Assembly: GCA_036556425.1 (NCBI GenBank)
Contig: DATBJJ010000066.1
Coordinates: 57,203-121,202, forward strand
Length of the DNA stretch: 64,000 nt
DNA from: DATBJJ01 sp036556425
Lineage (GTDB): Bacteria > Acidobacteriota > Vicinamibacteria > Vicinamibacterales > 2-12-FULL-66-21
Reading direction: 5' to 3'
Of the stretch, positions 62,971 to 64,000 are shown one piece after another. Below the pieces are notes generated by a model. That model was not told the DNA's origin. It did no database searches and saw nothing but the letters and a program-made list of their open reading frames with translations. Positions within the stretch are counted from its first letter, which is position 1. Each line of letters begins with the position of its first letter. Position numbers and translations under genes: made by a program.

Positions 62971-64000
62971 CTAAATGAATCGCCTCAGTTCGTCGATGCG
63001 AGCCTCGATCTGCTCGGGCGTCAAGTCACGGAATCGCGGCGGCAAAAAGCGCACGTCAGTACACTCCTTCACCGCCACGAGGTCCATGTATTCGAGCTTT
63101 CTCGTGTGCGGGTTGGGCCGAACCTCGCGGAGCAGGTCCACCAGGATGTCCTTGATGGGCCGTTTCGGGGCATCGGGCGACGCCGCGCTCAGTTCGTGCA
63201 CCCGTAGTGCTCTGACGAGGACCCCTTCCAGCTCGTTCCCCCCCAGGCCGACGCCATCGGTGAACGGTGGGAGATCCCCGGCCGCCAGCGGAAACTTGAG
63301 CTTTCGGGCGATCGCCAACAAGAGCGCCTCGCGCTCCTGCGGCGTCTCGGGCGGAAAGAGCGGAATGTGGACGTCGAGCCGCCCTTGGCGCTTGAGGTCG
63401 ACCTCGAGCAGATCCGGACGCGACGTCGCGAACACCCAGATGATACGGCCGCGGTTACGGGTGTCGGACATCTCTTTCGCGAGCATCGAGTACACGCGAC
63501 CCGACAATCCACTGTCGCCGTCGCCGCCCTCGCGCTTGCCGGCAGCCTGATCGGCTTCGTCGACGAAGACGACGACCTGTCCGAGCGCGCGAAGGATCGC
63601 GAAAATCTTTTCGAGATTCGACTCCGTCGCCCCGACCCACCGATCGCGGAAGTTCTTGAAGACGACGCACGGGATGCCGAGCTCGCCGGCCCAGCACTGC
63701 ACCAGGAAAGTCTTCCCGGTGCCGATGCGGCCGGCGATCAGATATCCCATCGGCAGCGCCCGGAGCGCGCCCTTCTTCAGCAGCGCCGCGTCCTCGCGCA
63801 GCCACGCTTTCACTGCGTCGTGGCCGGCGACGTTGTCGAGCGTGAACGGAGATTCGACGAAGTCGAGCAGCCCCTGCCCCTCGCGCTCGATCAGGTCCTT
63901 TTTGATCTCGGCCAGCCATTTCGACGTGATCGCCTTGCCGTTGCCGAGCGCCATCGAAATCGCCGTCCGCGCCCCGACCCGGCTGAGCCCCGTGAGCCTC
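62971..64000 (-). CDS. AAA+ ATPase of a PspA-associated cluster (5' partial)
   Basis: 342 residues visible; the frame remains open past the window end (codons before the internal ATG at 63954 read RLTGLSRVGARTAIS, which fits the family), so the start lies beyond 64000. Motifs: Walker A GRIGTGKT, Walker B VVVFVDEAD, sensor-1 WVFATSRPDLLE, arginine finger GRLDVHIPL. The C-terminal lid follows (about 230-340). It likely remodels a partner such as PspA or the VWA protein with ATP. It is the first visible gene of the cluster that ends at 58224. Confidence 0.93.
   Translation of the reverse strand, partial: RLTGLSRVGARTAISMALGNGKAITSKWLAEIKKDLIEREGQGLLDFVESPFTLDNVAGHDAVKAWLREDAALLKKGALRALPMGYLIAGRIGTGKTFLVQCWAGELGIPCVVFKNFRDRWVGATESNLEKIFAILRALGQVVVFVDEADQAAGKREGGDGDSGLSGRVYSMLAKEMSDTRNRGRIIWVFATSRPDLLEVDLKRQGRLDVHIPLFPPETPQEREALLLAIARKLKFPLAAGDLPPFTDGVGLGGNELEGVLVRALRVHELSAASPDAPKRPIKDILVDLLREVRPNPHTRKLEYMDLVAVKECTDVRFLPPRFRDLTPEQIEARIDELRRFI

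Overview
GC-rich bacterial chromosome segment (about two thirds G+C), densely coded on both strands. The best guess for the host is an Acidobacteriota bacterium, perhaps of the Vicinamibacteria type. This is inferred from two intact copies and one wreck of the FtsX/MacB-like 'acidobacterial duplicated orphan permease' (ADOP) family, SusC-less TonB receptors with a carboxypeptidase-regulatory N-terminus, many Sec/Tat-exported hydrolases carrying GGRGG-type linkers, and a PVC-type CxxCH protein. No rRNA, tRNA, CRISPR array, transposase or phage gene was recognised by eye.

Layout. 1-5.3 kb (+): end of hslU, an FN3 lipoprotein, an FAH-family hydrolase, a small transaldolase and an acyl-CoA carboxylase beta subunit, all overlapping or nearly so. 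5.3-7.8 kb (-): P1 peptidase and a stand-alone MetE-like methyltransferase. 7.9-9.3 kb (+): YhcH-like protein and an SGNH hydrolase. 9.3-14.8 kb (-): ADOP permease and PVC-type cytochrome. 14.8-21.1 kb (+): gluconate permease, a membrane protein, a ComEA-like HhH protein, a cytochrome c/beta-barrel fusion, a pentaheme cytochrome and an M19 dipeptidase. 21.1-23.9 kb: HxlR regulator divergent from DoxX, intradiol dioxygenase, Clp-N protein. 24-31.6 kb: two GH127 enzymes flanking a PD40/CehA-like metallohydrolase, then a cyclophilin. 31.7-42.1 kb: two TonB receptors around an amidohydrolase, a LysR regulator and an Xaa-Pro peptidase. 42.1-45.4 kb: permease pseudogene, DapA-like lyase, SDR, proline dehydrogenase. 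45.4-58.1 kb: BamA-like protein, PIG-L deacetylase, M1 peptidase, two-subunit molybdenum hydroxylase, cyclophilin, second ADOP permease. 58.2-64 kb (-): a compact cluster VWA / FAD amine oxidase / solute-binding-OmpA fusion / PspA / AAA ATPase.

The most interesting module is the last one. It couples PspA, an AAA ATPase running off the window, a membrane-anchored solute-binding domain joined to an OmpA-type peptidoglycan-binding domain, a Tat-exported flavoenzyme and a VWA protein, with ATGA/GTGA overlaps. It looks like an envelope-sensing or membrane-remodelling system.

The second striking feature is non-coding. Almost every transcript boundary carries a short-period degenerate tandem repeat, in at least seven unrelated sequence families. 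Several fold into perfect inverted repeats (19, 19 and 25 bp arms), and some have run into the 3' ends of genes and supply their last codons.
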